Made by a program: the position numbers and the translations under genes. Below the pieces are notes generated by a model, which did not search any database, had not been told where the DNA came from, and saw only the letters and a list, made by a program, of their open reading frames with translations. Source: Flavobacteriaceae bacterium (GTDB taxonomy: Bacteria > Bacteroidota > Bacteroidia > Flavobacteriales > Flavobacteriaceae). From it: a stretch of 64,000 nt of DNA. Below, in pieces: positions 1 to 8,557 of the stretch. Each line of letters begins with the position of its first letter. The first letter of the stretch is position 1. The stretch is from positions 219,717 to 283,716 of the forward strand of contig JADGEL010000005.1 in the NCBI GenBank assembly GCA_016744415.1, in the 5' to 3' direction.

Positions 1-795
1 AGCTTGTCTATTGAGTCGTTTACTAATTACTTTATCAATCCCAGAAAATGCACCTCCAGCAATAAATAGTATGTTTGTGGTATCAACTTCAACAAATTTT
101 TGATCAGGATGTTTTCTACCTCCTTTTGGTGGAACATTTACAATAGTCCCTTCTAATAATTTTAACAATGCTTGTTGTACACCCTCTCCAGAAACATCTC
201 TTGTTATTGATGGGTTATCTCCCTTGCGAGCAATTTTATCAACTTCATCTATGAAAACAATTCCGCGTTGTGCTTTCTCTACATTATAATCTGCTGCTTG
301 TAAAAGACGTGTTAAAATGGTTTCAACATCTTCACCAACATACCCTGCTTCTGTTAACACAGTAGCATCGACAATTGCAAACGGAACATTTAACATTCTC
401 GCTATGGTTCGCGCAATTAAGGTTTTTCCAGTTCCTGTTTCGCCGACAATAATCATGTTACTCTTTTCGATTTCTATCTCATCATCGTCATCCTTTTTCT
501 TCTTTTGAAGCAATCTTTTATAGTGATTGTAAACAGCAACAGACATCACTCTTTTAGCATCTGTTTGCCCAATCATATATTGATCGATAAATGCTTTGAT
601 TTCTACAGGCTTCTTTAGCTCAATCTCTAAAGATAAATTATCTGATTTACCATCTGCAACTTCTTCAAGTACTATACCGTGAGCCTGCTCAATGCACTTA
701 TCACAAATGTGTGCATCTAAACCAGCAATTAACAAATCTGTTTCTGCTTTTTTACGTCCACAAAATGAACATTCTAAAATTTCTTCTTTCGCCAT
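1..795 (-). CDS. clpX: ATP-dependent Clp protease ATP-binding subunit ClpX (partial, C-terminus beyond window)
   Basis: ClpX is the AAA+ unfoldase that feeds substrates to the ClpP peptidase in the cytoplasm. The first 265 codons are present and the rest runs off the left edge. An N-terminal zinc-binding domain has Cys9, Cys12, Cys31 and Cys34. The Walker A motif GETGTGKT lies at residues 118-125 and is followed by a GYVGEDVET loop and the Walker B motif [10 protein letters not shown] short charged insertion (four Lys then four Asp, residues 98-105) precedes Walker A. The ATG at 795 gives the usual [12 protein letters not shown] start. clpP lies just upstream on the same strand, so the two are probably co-transcribed. 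Confidence 0.96.
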   Translation of the reverse strand, partial: MAKEEILECSFCGRKKAETDLLIAGLDAHICDKCIEQAHGIVLEEVADGKSDNLSLEIELKKPVEIKAFIDQYMIGQTDAKRVMSVAVYNHYKRLLQKKKKDDDDEIEIEKSNMIIVGETGTGKTLIARTIARMLNVPFAIVDATVLTEAGYVGEDVETILTRLLQAADYNVEKAQRGIVFIDEVDKIARKGDNPSITRDVSGEGVQQALLKLLEGTIVNVPPKGGRKHPDQKFVEVDTTNILFIAGGAFSGIDKVISKRLNRQA

Positions 796-856
796 AATCT
801 TTGTATTACGTCTTTGCTAGGAGTTTTTGACAAAGCAATCTCTTTAATATTATGAG

Positions 857-889
857 ATTGCCACATCACGCAATAGCGTGATTCGCAAT
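857..889. repeat. Palindromic intergenic hairpin (REP-like)
   Basis: The clpP-clpX gap contains a perfect 7-bp stem, ATCACGC at 865-871 and GCGTGAT at 876-882, around an AATA loop. It is extended by ATTGC at 857-861 and GCAAT at 885-889. No T-tract follows on either strand, so it looks like an interspersed palindromic element or an mRNA-processing/stability hairpin more than a terminator. No second copy was noticed in this window. Confidence 0.6.
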
Positions 890-899
890 GACACCTAAT

Positions 900-1559
900 T
901 TACTTTCTTTCTAAAATTTCATCAATCATACCATAGGCTTTTGCCTCTGCAGCTTTCATCCAATAATCACGATCAGAATCATTATGCACTTTTTCTACAG
1001 TTTGTCCGGAATGTTTTGCGATGATATCATACAGCTCTCCTTTTAATTTCAAAATCTCGCGTGCGGTAATTTCAATATCACTCGCTTGTCCTTGCGCTCC
1101 ACCTAATGGTTGATGAATCATAATACGAGAATGTTGTAAAGCAGAACGCTTTCCTTTGGTACCAGCACACATCAATACAGCTGCCATTGAAGCAGCCATA
1201 CCTGTACAAATAGTAGCAATATCTGGTTTTATAAATTGCATGGTATCATAAATCCCTAATCCAGCATAAACTCCGCCTCCTGGTGAGTTGATATAAATTG
1301 AGATGTCTTTTGAACTATCGGTACTCTCTAAAAACAGCAATTGTGCTTGAATTATATTCGCTACATAATCGTCAACTGCTGAGCCAAGAAAAATAATTCG
1401 ATCCATCATTAAACGTGAAAAAACATCCATTTGAGTAATGTTTAATTGACGCTCTTCCATAATATATGGAGTTACATTACTAATTAATTTATCATAGTAC
1501 ATACTATTGATGCCTTGATCTTTTATTGCAAATTTTTTAAATTCTTCTCCGTAATTCAT
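900..1559 (-). CDS. clpP: ATP-dependent Clp protease proteolytic subunit ClpP
   Basis: ClpP forms the tetradecameric serine-protease chamber that works with ClpX. At 219 aa it is typical in length. The nucleophile is Ser124 in the GMAASMAA motif and the His is His149 in RIMIHQP; the catalytic Asp lies in the NDSDRD stretch near residues 194-198. The oxyanion-hole region SPGGGVYAG is at residues 92-100. clpX follows 104 bp downstream. Trigger factor (tig), often found directly upstream of clpP in related genomes, is not here: the next gene upstream is pckA. Confidence 0.96.
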   Translation of the reverse strand: MNYGEEFKKFAIKDQGINSMYYDKLISNVTPYIMEERQLNITQMDVFSRLMMDRIIFLGSAVDDYVANIIQAQLLFLESTDSSKDISIYINSPGGGVYAGLGIYDTMQFIKPDIATICTGMAASMAAVLMCAGTKGKRSALQHSRIMIHQPLGGAQGQASDIEITAREILKLKGELYDIIAKHSGQTVEKVHNDSDRDYWMKAAEAKAYGMIDEILERK

Positions 1560-1775
1560 GTGATTCTATTTGTTTTAATAAGGGGTAAAAATACGAATTT
1601 TAGTGGAATATTATTTTATCTCATAAAGCATTGAAATAAAATTATTTTTAATAGTAACTACACTGTTTCATTACAAAAAATAGTACCGAGATTAAATAAT
1701 GTAAAATTACTTCTCAATACTATTTTATATTCAAACTGAAAACTACTTTATTAGTGATTTTCTATTTAGATTTTT

Positions 1776-3395
1776 TTAATTCGAAAACCTTACTGGTCCT
1801 CCACGTCTAATTTCTTCGTTGGCAATCGCTTCGAACTTATCAAAATTTTCTCTAAAAGCATTTGACAATTTAAACGCCATTTCATAGTATGCTTTATCAT
1901 TGCCCCATGAAGTTCTTGGGCTCAAGACTTCATTCGGTACACCAGGGCAAGACCTTGGTTGTGCCACTCCAAAAACAGAGTGCACATGATAATTTTCGTA
2001 ACAATATTCGCCCAAATCATCATTTAAAGCGGCATTAATCATTGCTCGTGTATATTTTAATTTCATACGAGTACCTACACCATAAGGACCTCCTGTCCAA
2101 CCCGTATTTACCAGCCAAACATTTACACCAGCTTCTTTCATTTTCGCGCTCAACATCTCAGCATATTTTGCTGGGTGCAAAGGCATAAATGGCGCACCAA
2201 AACATGCCGAAAACGATGGAACAGGCTCATCAATCCCTGCTTCAGTACCTGCTACTTTTGCTGTATAACCTGATATAAAATGGTAAGCAGCTTGGTTTGG
2301 CAACAAACGAGAAATTGGAGGTAATACTCCAAATGCATCTGCCGTTAAAAAGAAAATGTTCTTTGGGTTTTTACCAATTGATGGTTTTTGAATATTCTCA
2401 ATAAAATCAATTGGGTAACTTACTCGTGTATTTTGTGTTATTGAAACATCTTCGAAATCAACTTCATTTGTTCCTTCTTTAAAAACAATATTTTCTAATA
2501 AAGCCCCTTTTTTAATTGCTCCATAAATCTCTGGCTCACTCTCTTCTTTTAAGTTGATAGTTTTTGCATAACATCCACCTTCAAAATTAAAAATGGTATT
2601 GTCTTTTGTCCAACCATGTTCATCATCACCAATTAATTTTCTATTTGGATCTGCGGATAAAGTTGTTTTTCCAGTTCCTGATAACCCAAAGAAAATAGCG
2701 GTTTCACCATTCTTTCCAACATTAGAAGAGCAATGCATTGGCATGGTTTCTTTTTGTACTGGAAGAATGAAGTTTAATGCAGAAAAAATACCTTTTTTTA
2801 CTTCACCTGTATATCCTGTACCTCCAATTAAAATGGTTTTTCTTTTAAAACTTAACACCGCAAAATTATGCTGACGTGTTCCGTCTTCAGCAGGCACTGC
2901 CATAAAACTAGGTGCTTGTAAAATTGTCCACTCTGGAGAAAAATTTTCTAATTGTTTTTCCGTTGGGCGTAAAAACATATTGTAGGCAAATAAATTTACC
3001 CAAGGCAATTCGGTAATGATTCTAAGATTCATCTGATATCTTGAATCTGCACAAGCATATGCCTCACGCACATACAACTCCTTGCCAGAAAGATGTTTTG
3101 TAATTTTTGAGTATAACTTATCAAAAGCCTCCTCTTCAAAAGGGATGTTAATATCTCCCCACCAAACCTCATCTTTTGTTAATTCATCTTTAACAATAAA
3201 TCTGTCTTTTGGAGATCGTCCTGTAAACTCTCCTGTATTCACAGCCAAAGCTCCTGAACTTGCTTCTTTTCCCAGGCCTTTTTCAAGACAAATTTTATGT
3301 AATTTTTCTGAACTTAAATTGTACTTAATTACCGCATTATCAATACCGTAAGCGCTTAACGAAATCGTTTTAGGAATTATATTGTTAGTTACCAT
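1776..3395 (-). CDS. pckA: Phosphoenolpyruvate carboxykinase (ATP)
   Basis: This enzyme converts oxaloacetate and ATP to phosphoenolpyruvate, CO2 and ADP, the entry step of gluconeogenesis. The 539-aa length matches the ATP-dependent family. The P-loop GLSGTGKTTLSAD (kinase-1a) and the metal/ATP motif GDDEHGW are intact, and GGTGYTGEVKKGIF matches the PEPCK substrate-binding region. It stands alone, flanked by a 216-bp gap before clpP and a divergence-free gap of about 100 bp before the DUF423 gene. Gluconeogenesis would be needed for growth on amino acids such as those handled elsewhere in this window. Confidence 0.96.
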   Translation of the reverse strand: MVTNNIIPKTISLSAYGIDNAVIKYNLSSEKLHKICLEKGLGKEASSGALAVNTGEFTGRSPKDRFIVKDELTKDEVWWGDINIPFEEEAFDKLYSKITKHLSGKELYVREAYACADSRYQMNLRIITELPWVNLFAYNMFLRPTEKQLENFSPEWTILQAPSFMAVPAEDGTRQHNFAVLSFKRKTILIGGTGYTGEVKKGIFSALNFILPVQKETMPMHCSSNVGKNGETAIFFGLSGTGKTTLSADPNRKLIGDDEHGWTKDNTIFNFEGGCYAKTINLKEESEPEIYGAIKKGALLENIVFKEGTNEVDFEDVSITQNTRVSYPIDFIENIQKPSIGKNPKNIFFLTADAFGVLPPISRLLPNQAAYHFISGYTAKVAGTEAGIDEPVPSFSACFGAPFMPLHPAKYAEMLSAKMKEAGVNVWLVNTGWTGGPYGVGTRMKLKYTRAMINAALNDDLGEYCYENYHVHSVFGVAQPRSCPGVPNEVLSPRTSWGNDKAYYEMAFKLSNAFRENFDKFEAIANEEIRRGGPVRFSN

Positions 3396-3425
3396 TTTAT
3401 ATTAAGTTAATTGAATTTATTGGAG

Positions 3426-3433
3426 CAAACTTA
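3426..3433 (-). promoter_or_regulatory. Putative -7 box of the pckA promoter
   Basis: Read on the minus strand these bases are TAAGTTTG, a match to the Bacteroidota -7 consensus TAnnTTTG. They lie 31 bases upstream of the pckA ATG. No clear TTG element is seen at the expected spacing, so the assignment is tentative. Confidence 0.4.
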
Positions 3434-3499
3434 ATTAACTTTTTTTAATAAAATTACTAATATGAAAGTTTTTGATAAAAAAAATATTAATGTAATATT

Positions 3500-3874
3500 T
3501 TACTTGGCTTTAAAAAATGAAATTGATAATTTTACCCACCCAAGTATAAAAAACAGACCTCCTAATGGCGTAACAAACCAAATATTATTAGGATCTATTT
3601 GTAAAGCGGTGATAGCATATAACGATCCTGAAAAAAAGAGGATTCCTAAAAAGAAAAATAAACTAATTATATTTTTAACTTTCTGTGAAAAATCAGCATA
3701 CATATTTACAAGTAACAAAACGATTACATGAATTATTTGATAACGAACTCCAGTTTCGAAAGTTTTTAGATCCTCAACACCCAATTTTTCTTTTAAAGCA
3801 TGTGCTCCAAAAGCACCGAAAATTATTGTCAACATTCCTAAAATCGATGCAATTGTTAAATTTTTATTCTTCAT
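3500..3874 (-). CDS. DUF423 family small integral membrane protein
   Basis: The 124-aa protein has the family opening, a hydrophobic helix followed by FGAFGAHALK, and about four predicted membrane segments. DUF423 proteins (YwdK/YgdD type) are inner-membrane proteins of unknown function. The ATG at 3874 puts the first helix within ten residues of the start. The gene is transcribed away from the DUF2007 gene at 3921. The family assignment is secure; no function is claimed. Confidence 0.85.
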   Translation of the reverse strand: MKNKNLTIASILGMLTIIFGAFGAHALKEKLGVEDLKTFETGVRYQIIHVIVLLLVNMYADFSQKVKNIISLFFFLGILFFSGSLYAITALQIDPNNIWFVTPLGGLFFILGWVKLSISFFKAK

Positions 3875-3920
3875 AATTAATCAGTATTTTTAAACAAAAA
3901 TAGGATTAAAATTCTACACT

Positions 3921-4145
3921 ATGAAAACCGCTTCTAATAAACTAATTACAATTTTTAACGCACAATTTTTACACGAAATTCAGATTGCACAAAGCAAGCT
4001 AGAGCTCGAAGGTATTCAAAGTTTTATTATTGATGAAAATATTACATCAACAATAGGAACCGCTTTTATCGAAGGCTACAGATTACAAGTTGACGTATCT
4101 GATGTTGAAAAATCAAAATCAATTATTGACACCATTTCACAATGA
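3921..4145 (+). CDS. DUF2007-type putative signal-transducing protein
   Basis: A 74-aa cytoplasmic protein with the ferredoxin-like pattern of DUF2007: a beta strand with ITIFNAQFLHEIQIAQSKLELEGI, then a conserved stretch with I-DEN and a V-V-D-EKSK-I end. Members are annotated as putative signal transducers, but the function is unknown. Its stop overlaps the ATG of the following dehydrogenase by 4 bases, so the pair is probably translationally coupled. Confidence 0.75.
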   Translation: MKTASNKLITIFNAQFLHEIQIAQSKLELEGIQSFIIDENITSTIGTAFIEGYRLQVDVSDVEKSKSIIDTISQ

Positions 4146-5509
4146 GAAACATACTAATTATAGGTGCAGGAAGATCTGCATCATCCTTAATAAAATATTT
4201 ACTAGACAAATCAACAGATGAAAATTTACACATCATTGTTGCTGATCTAAATCTAGATTCTGCAAAATCAAAAATTAATCAACATCAAAATGCAACGGCT
4301 TTAGCTTTAGATATTTTTAAAGACGATGAACGTAAAACCGCCATTAAAAAAGCTGATATTGTTGTTTCTATGCTACCTGCGCATATGCATTTAGAAGTTG
4401 CAAATGACTGTTTGTATTTTGGAAAAAATATGGTAACTGCCTCTTATGTGTCTAAAGAATTACAAGAGTTGGATGAGGCTGTCAAAGAAAAAGGCTTGAC
4501 TTTCTTAAACGAGATTGGTGTTGACCCTGGTGTTGACCACATGAGCGCAATGCAAGTCATTGATCGTATTCGTGATAATGGCGCAAAAATTTTGTTATTC
4601 GAATCATTTACTGGCGGTTTAGTAGCTCCTGAAAGTGATGATAATTTATGGAATTACAAGTTTACGTGGAACCCTAGAAATGTAGTGGTTTCTGGACAAG
4701 GTGGTGCGGCTAAATTTATTCAAGAGCATAAATACAAATACATACCCTATCAAAAATTATTTAGAAGAACTGAATTTTTAAATATTGATGGTTATGGAAA
4801 ATTTGAGGCCTATGCAAACAGAGATTCTCTAAAATATAGAAGTATTTATGGTTTAGATGAAATTCCTACCTTATATAGAGGCACAATTAGGCGTGTTGGT
4901 TTTTCAAGAGCTTGGAATATTTTTGTTCAATTAGGAATGACTGATGACAGCTATATCATGGAGGGATCTGAAAATATGAGCTATCGAGAATTTATCAATT
5001 CTTTTTTAGCTTACAACCCAACTGATTCGGTAGAACTTAAATTGCGTCACTATTTAAAAATTGATCAAGATGATGCAGTGTGGGCGAAATTGTTAGAATT
5101 GAATTTGTTTGATAAGTCAAAAATTGTTGGACTTATAAAGGCTACTCCTGCTCAAATACTTCAAAAAATATTGATGGATAGCTGGACGTTAAAAGAAGAC
5201 GACAAAGATATGATTGTGATGCAACATAAATTTGGTTACGAATATCAAGGAGAAAAAAGGCAAATAGAATCACAACTAGTGGTTTTGGGTGATGACCAAA
5301 CTTATACTGCTATGGCTAAAACAGTTGGGCTTCCTGTAGCCATTGCTACACTTAAAATTTTAAATGGAGGTATTAAAACAAAAGGGGTAATTATTCCAAT
5401 CAACAAAGATGTGTATGAACCAATTTTAAAAGAATTGGAAAATCACGGAGTTATCTTTACTGAGAAAAAAGTTCCCTTTTTAGGATATAATCCAGAAATT
5501 ATTAGTTGA
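4142..5509 (+). CDS. Saccharopine dehydrogenase family protein
   Basis: The 455-aa protein has an N-terminal Rossmann fold (NILIIGAGRSASSLIKYLL) for NAD(P), the family motif EIGVDPGVDHMSAM near residue 125, and the saccharopine dehydrogenase C-terminal domain. Enzymes of this family interconvert saccharopine with 2-aminoadipate-6-semialdehyde plus glutamate (or with lysine plus 2-oxoglutarate). The semialdehyde is also the product expected from 5-phosphohydroxylysine phospho-lyase, which the fusion at 20760 may carry out, so this gene could drain that intermediate. The exact reaction and direction cannot be read from sequence. Confidence 0.85.
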   Translation: MRNILIIGAGRSASSLIKYLLDKSTDENLHIIVADLNLDSAKSKINQHQNATALALDIFKDDERKTAIKKADIVVSMLPAHMHLEVANDCLYFGKNMVTASYVSKELQELDEAVKEKGLTFLNEIGVDPGVDHMSAMQVIDRIRDNGAKILLFESFTGGLVAPESDDNLWNYKFTWNPRNVVVSGQGGAAKFIQEHKYKYIPYQKLFRRTEFLNIDGYGKFEAYANRDSLKYRSIYGLDEIPTLYRGTIRRVGFSRAWNIFVQLGMTDDSYIMEGSENMSYREFINSFLAYNPTDSVELKLRHYLKIDQDDAVWAKLLELNLFDKSKIVGLIKATPAQILQKILMDSWTLKEDDKDMIVMQHKFGYEYQGEKRQIESQLVVLGDDQTYTAMAKTVGLPVAIATLKILNGGIKTKGVIIPINKDVYEPILKELENHGVIFTEKKVPFLGYNPEIIS

Positions 5510-5533
5510 TAACACATTAAGTCTATATATTTG
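5506..5533 (+). promoter_or_regulatory. Predicted promoter for cysH
   Basis: TTG at 5506-5508 and TATATTTG at 5526-5533 are separated by 17 bases, matching the Bacteroidota consensus TTG-N17-23-TAnnTTTG. The -33 element overlaps the stop region of the preceding gene. Transcription would begin about 20 bases before the cysH ATG. Confidence 0.6.
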
Positions 5534-5556
5534 CTAGGTTTTAAAATTAATCCTAA

Positions 5557-6249
5557 ATGGAAACCTCAACTTTAGATAAAAAAATGCTATCTTCAAATGA
5601 GATACTTGTCTTAAATAAGAAGTATCACAAACTTTCAATAAGAGAAAGGGTTACAGAATTGTACCATGATTTTGGTGTTGACGAAATAATGCTCACAAGT
5701 TCATTTGCTACAAGCTCTGCTTTCTTACTTCGCGAAATTTCTAAAGTCAATAAAGAGCAAAAAGTGTATTTTATCAATACAAAGTATCATTTTGATGAAA
5801 CCATGGAATACAAAAAACAACTTACCAAATTGTATGGATTAAAGGTTGAATGTATTGGCGCCAGCAAAGTTGATAATGATTTTACAACCAGAAATAAAAC
5901 ATGGGAAAAATCTCCAGAATTTTGCTGTGATATTAATAAAGTAAGACCTCTACAACTAATAAAAGAGCGATTTACTGTTTGGGTATCCGGACTGATGGAG
6001 TGGCAAAGTGACCATAGAGCATCATTGGACATTTTTGAACAACGCAACGGAATCCTAAAGTTTTACCCATTGTTGGATGTAACTAAAGAAGAACGTGAAA
6101 AATACATTTCTGAAAATAATTTGCCCTTTCATCCATTAATTTCAAAAGGCTACAGCTCAATTGGATGTACGCATTGTACTGTTCCAGGAAAAGGAAGAGA
6201 AGGTCGTTGGAATAACAGTCCTAAAACAGAATGCGGTTTACATCTTTAG
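5557..6249 (+). CDS. cysH: Phosphoadenylyl-/adenylyl-sulfate reductase (APS reductase type)
   Basis: The 230-aa enzyme reduces activated sulfate to sulfite using thioredoxin. The adjacent cysteines in EFCCDINKVRPL and the later pair in GCTHCTVPG form the four-Cys set that binds a [4Fe-4S] cluster in APS reductases and is absent from PAPS-only enzymes. The C-terminal ECGLHL motif carries the catalytic Cys. It has its own predicted promoter. No other sulfate-assimilation gene (cysD, cysN, cysI) is in this window, so it is a solitary copy here. Confidence 0.9.
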   Translation: METSTLDKKMLSSNEILVLNKKYHKLSIRERVTELYHDFGVDEIMLTSSFATSSAFLLREISKVNKEQKVYFINTKYHFDETMEYKKQLTKLYGLKVECIGASKVDNDFTTRNKTWEKSPEFCCDINKVRPLQLIKERFTVWVSGLMEWQSDHRASLDIFEQRNGILKFYPLLDVTKEEREKYISENNLPFHPLISKGYSSIGCTHCTVPGKGREGRWNNSPKTECGLHL

Positions 6250-6389
6250 AAAAGAGCATTCCAAATTATTAGAAAGTATTAGCTAAAAAATCAAATAGTT
6301 CAGATACATAATTATCAGACTTAGATACTTATTTAACCAATATCTGATTAATTTATCATTATAATTTCTTTTTATATATCTTTACCTAT

Positions 6390-7349
6390 ATGAATGAAAT
6401 TGTACAAATAAACAATCAATTTGTTGAAGAAAATACTGATTTTAGAGAACTTATTTCTGCTTTAAAATCGAGTTTCAACTCAAATGATGTTATAGTTCCA
6501 ATGCGACATCATCACGACTTTCCTAATCCAAAAGTCGAAGCAGATTCAACGTTATTATTAATGCCTGCATGGAACCCAAGTAAAAATTCTGGTGTTAAAA
6601 TAGTAACTGTAAGTCCAGAAAATGGGCAATTTGATTTACCATCAATTCAAGGTACTTATATTTATTTTGATGCCATAAAAGGAACTGTAAAGGCCATATT
6701 AGAAGCAAAAAGCTTAACTGTAAAACGAACTGCTGCCACATCAGCTTTGGCATCATCATATTTATCAAAAAAAGATTCAAAGTCACTTCTAATGATTGGG
6801 ACTGGTGCTTTAGCTCCAAATCTAATTAAAGCTCATGCATGCGTTCGTCCAATAAAAACAGTGTATGTTTGGGGTCGGAATTTTGAAAAAGCACAGGCCA
6901 TATGCAACCAATTTAAAAAGGAATCATTTAACTGCATTCCAATAAAAGCTATAGAAGAAAAAATAGCAGGTGTTGACATTATTTCTTGTGCAACTCTATC
7001 TAAAATTCCATTAGTATTAGGCAAAAACCTAAATCAAGGACAACATATAGATTTAGTGGGCGCCTATAAAAAGGATATGCGCGAATCAGATGATGAAGCA
7101 ATATCAAAAGCAAATGTCTTTGTTGATACTTTTCAAGGTGGATTAAAAGAAAGTGGAGATATCTTTATCCCACTAAAAAGTGGTGTTTTAAAGGAGAAAA
7201 ATATCAAGGCTGACTTATTTGATTTATGCTCAGGCAAAAAACATGGAAGAAAGTTAAAGTCTGAAATCACTTTATTTAAATCTGTAGGTCATGCTTTAGA
7301 GGATTTAACTGCAGCTGATTATTATTATAACAAGTTTACAAATGAATAG
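6390..7349 (+). CDS. Ornithine cyclodeaminase/mu-crystallin family; predicted delta1-pyrroline-2-carboxylate reductase
   Basis: The 319-aa protein is a member of the OCD/mu-crystallin fold with the NAD(P)-binding motif LMIGTGALAPNLIKAHA and the downstream DIISCAT and GQHIDLVGAYKKDMRE segments. The family includes ornithine cyclodeaminase and several imine reductases. The last 8 bases overlap the following 3-hydroxyproline dehydratase gene, whose product is delta1-pyrroline-2-carboxylate. Reduction of that imine to L-proline by OCD-family enzymes paired with the dehydratase is known in other bacteria. The family is certain; the substrate is inferred from the neighbour. Confidence 0.8.
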   Translation: MNEIVQINNQFVEENTDFRELISALKSSFNSNDVIVPMRHHHDFPNPKVEADSTLLLMPAWNPSKNSGVKIVTVSPENGQFDLPSIQGTYIYFDAIKGTVKAILEAKSLTVKRTAATSALASSYLSKKDSKSLLMIGTGALAPNLIKAHACVRPIKTVYVWGRNFEKAQAICNQFKKESFNCIPIKAIEEKIAGVDIISCATLSKIPLVLGKNLNQGQHIDLVGAYKKDMRESDDEAISKANVFVDTFQGGLKESGDIFIPLKSGVLKEKNIKADLFDLCSGKKHGRKLKSEITLFKSVGHALEDLTAADYYYNKFTNE

Positions 7350-8409
7350 CACTTATCAAAATATACTTTCAAAAACAGATTTTAAACCACATAAAGATTG
7401 GATACAAATCAAAACCATTGATATGCATACGGGAGGTGAACCGCTACGAGTTATATTAGATGGATTCCCTGAATTGAAAGGTAATTCTGTTTTAGATTAC
7501 AGGAAATATTGTAAAAAAAATTATGATTCTTTACGAACCTCTTTGATGTTTGAACCCCGTGGTCATGCTGATATGTATGGATGTATTTTAACTCCACCAA
7601 ATGATGACGATGGAGATTTCGGAATTCTATTTTTACACAATGAGGGCTATTCAACCATGTGTGGTCATGCCATTATTGCAATATCTACTTTAGCAGTAAA
7701 ATTGAATTGGATTGATGTACAAGAAGGCGAAAATATTTTAAAAATTGATGCTCCTTGTGGTCGAATAATCTCATTTACTAATGTGAAAAACAGAAAAATA
7801 ACTGGAGTTCGATTTCATTGTGTCCCAAGTTTTGTTGTTGGATTAGATCGAAAAATTGAAATAGGAGGTATAGGTACAGTCACTTATGATCTTGCCTATG
7901 GAGGTGCATTTTATGCCTACATAGATATGGCAAAAAATAATTTTGATTTCGATTTAAATACAGATTCTTATAGAAAACTAATTACAAATGGCATGAAAAT
8001 TAAGCATGCAGTAATGAAAAAAGATAAAGAAATTTTGCATCCATTTGAAGATGATTTAAGTTATCTCTATGGAACCATTTTTATAGATAACAACAAACAG
8101 TCATCAGGAAATGACAGCAGAAACGTATGCATATTTGCTGAAGGCGAAGTTGACCGTTGTCCTACGGGATCAGGAGTTTCAGGACGTATGGCCATTCACC
8201 ATACACGAAAAGAAATAAGTATTGGAGAAACAATGACTATTGAAAGTATAACAGATTCTGTTTTTAAAGGCTCTGTTGTTTCTGAGGAAGATTATGGCCT
8301 GTTTAAAGCCGTTATCCCACAAGTTGAAGGAACGGCTTATATTACTGGTATGCAAACTTTTGTGATTGATCCTAATGACCCAATGAAAGATGGGTTTATT
8401 TTGAGGTAA
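7342..8409 (+). CDS. Proline racemase family; predicted trans-3-hydroxy-L-proline dehydratase
   Basis: The 355-aa protein has the proline racemase fold (DMHTGGEPLR at the start, FEPRGHADMYG near residue 70). The first catalytic position is Cys107 in MCGHA. The second, Cys in racemases and epimerases (PCGTG), is Thr275 in CPTGSG. A Cys/Thr pair is the hallmark of trans-3-hydroxy-L-proline dehydratase, including human L3HYPDH, which removes water to give delta1-pyrroline-2-carboxylate. The upstream overlapping OCD-family gene would reduce that product to proline. A second family member at 37332 keeps Cys/Cys and is assigned as the 4-hydroxyproline epimerase. Confidence 0.87.
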   Translation: MNSTYQNILSKTDFKPHKDWIQIKTIDMHTGGEPLRVILDGFPELKGNSVLDYRKYCKKNYDSLRTSLMFEPRGHADMYGCILTPPNDDDGDFGILFLHNEGYSTMCGHAIIAISTLAVKLNWIDVQEGENILKIDAPCGRIISFTNVKNRKITGVRFHCVPSFVVGLDRKIEIGGIGTVTYDLAYGGAFYAYIDMAKNNFDFDLNTDSYRKLITNGMKIKHAVMKKDKEILHPFEDDLSYLYGTIFIDNNKQSSGNDSRNVCIFAEGEVDRCPTGSGVSGRMAIHHTRKEISIGETMTIESITDSVFKGSVVSEEDYGLFKAVIPQVEGTAYITGMQTFVIDPNDPMKDGFILR

Positions 8410-8516
8410 TATAATTTCATTCAAATCCTATCCCAATAAAAAAAGTGACTTCTCTAAGCAGCATTTAGTACTAAATCAAAATGTAAAGTATGAAACAAAT
8501 TAAATTAATTCTTGTC

Positions 8517-8546
8517 GTCTAATTAATTATTAACCAATAATTAGAC
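8517..8546. terminator. Inverted repeat between convergent genes, possible terminator
   Basis: A perfect 9-bp stem, GTCTAATTA at 8517-8525 and TAATTAGAC at 8538-8546, lies between the ends of the dehydratase gene (plus) and the FG-GAP gene (minus). It is AT-rich and lacks a strong T-tract, so termination is only suggested by position. Confidence 0.4.
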
Positions 8547-8557
8547 TTGTTTACTCC

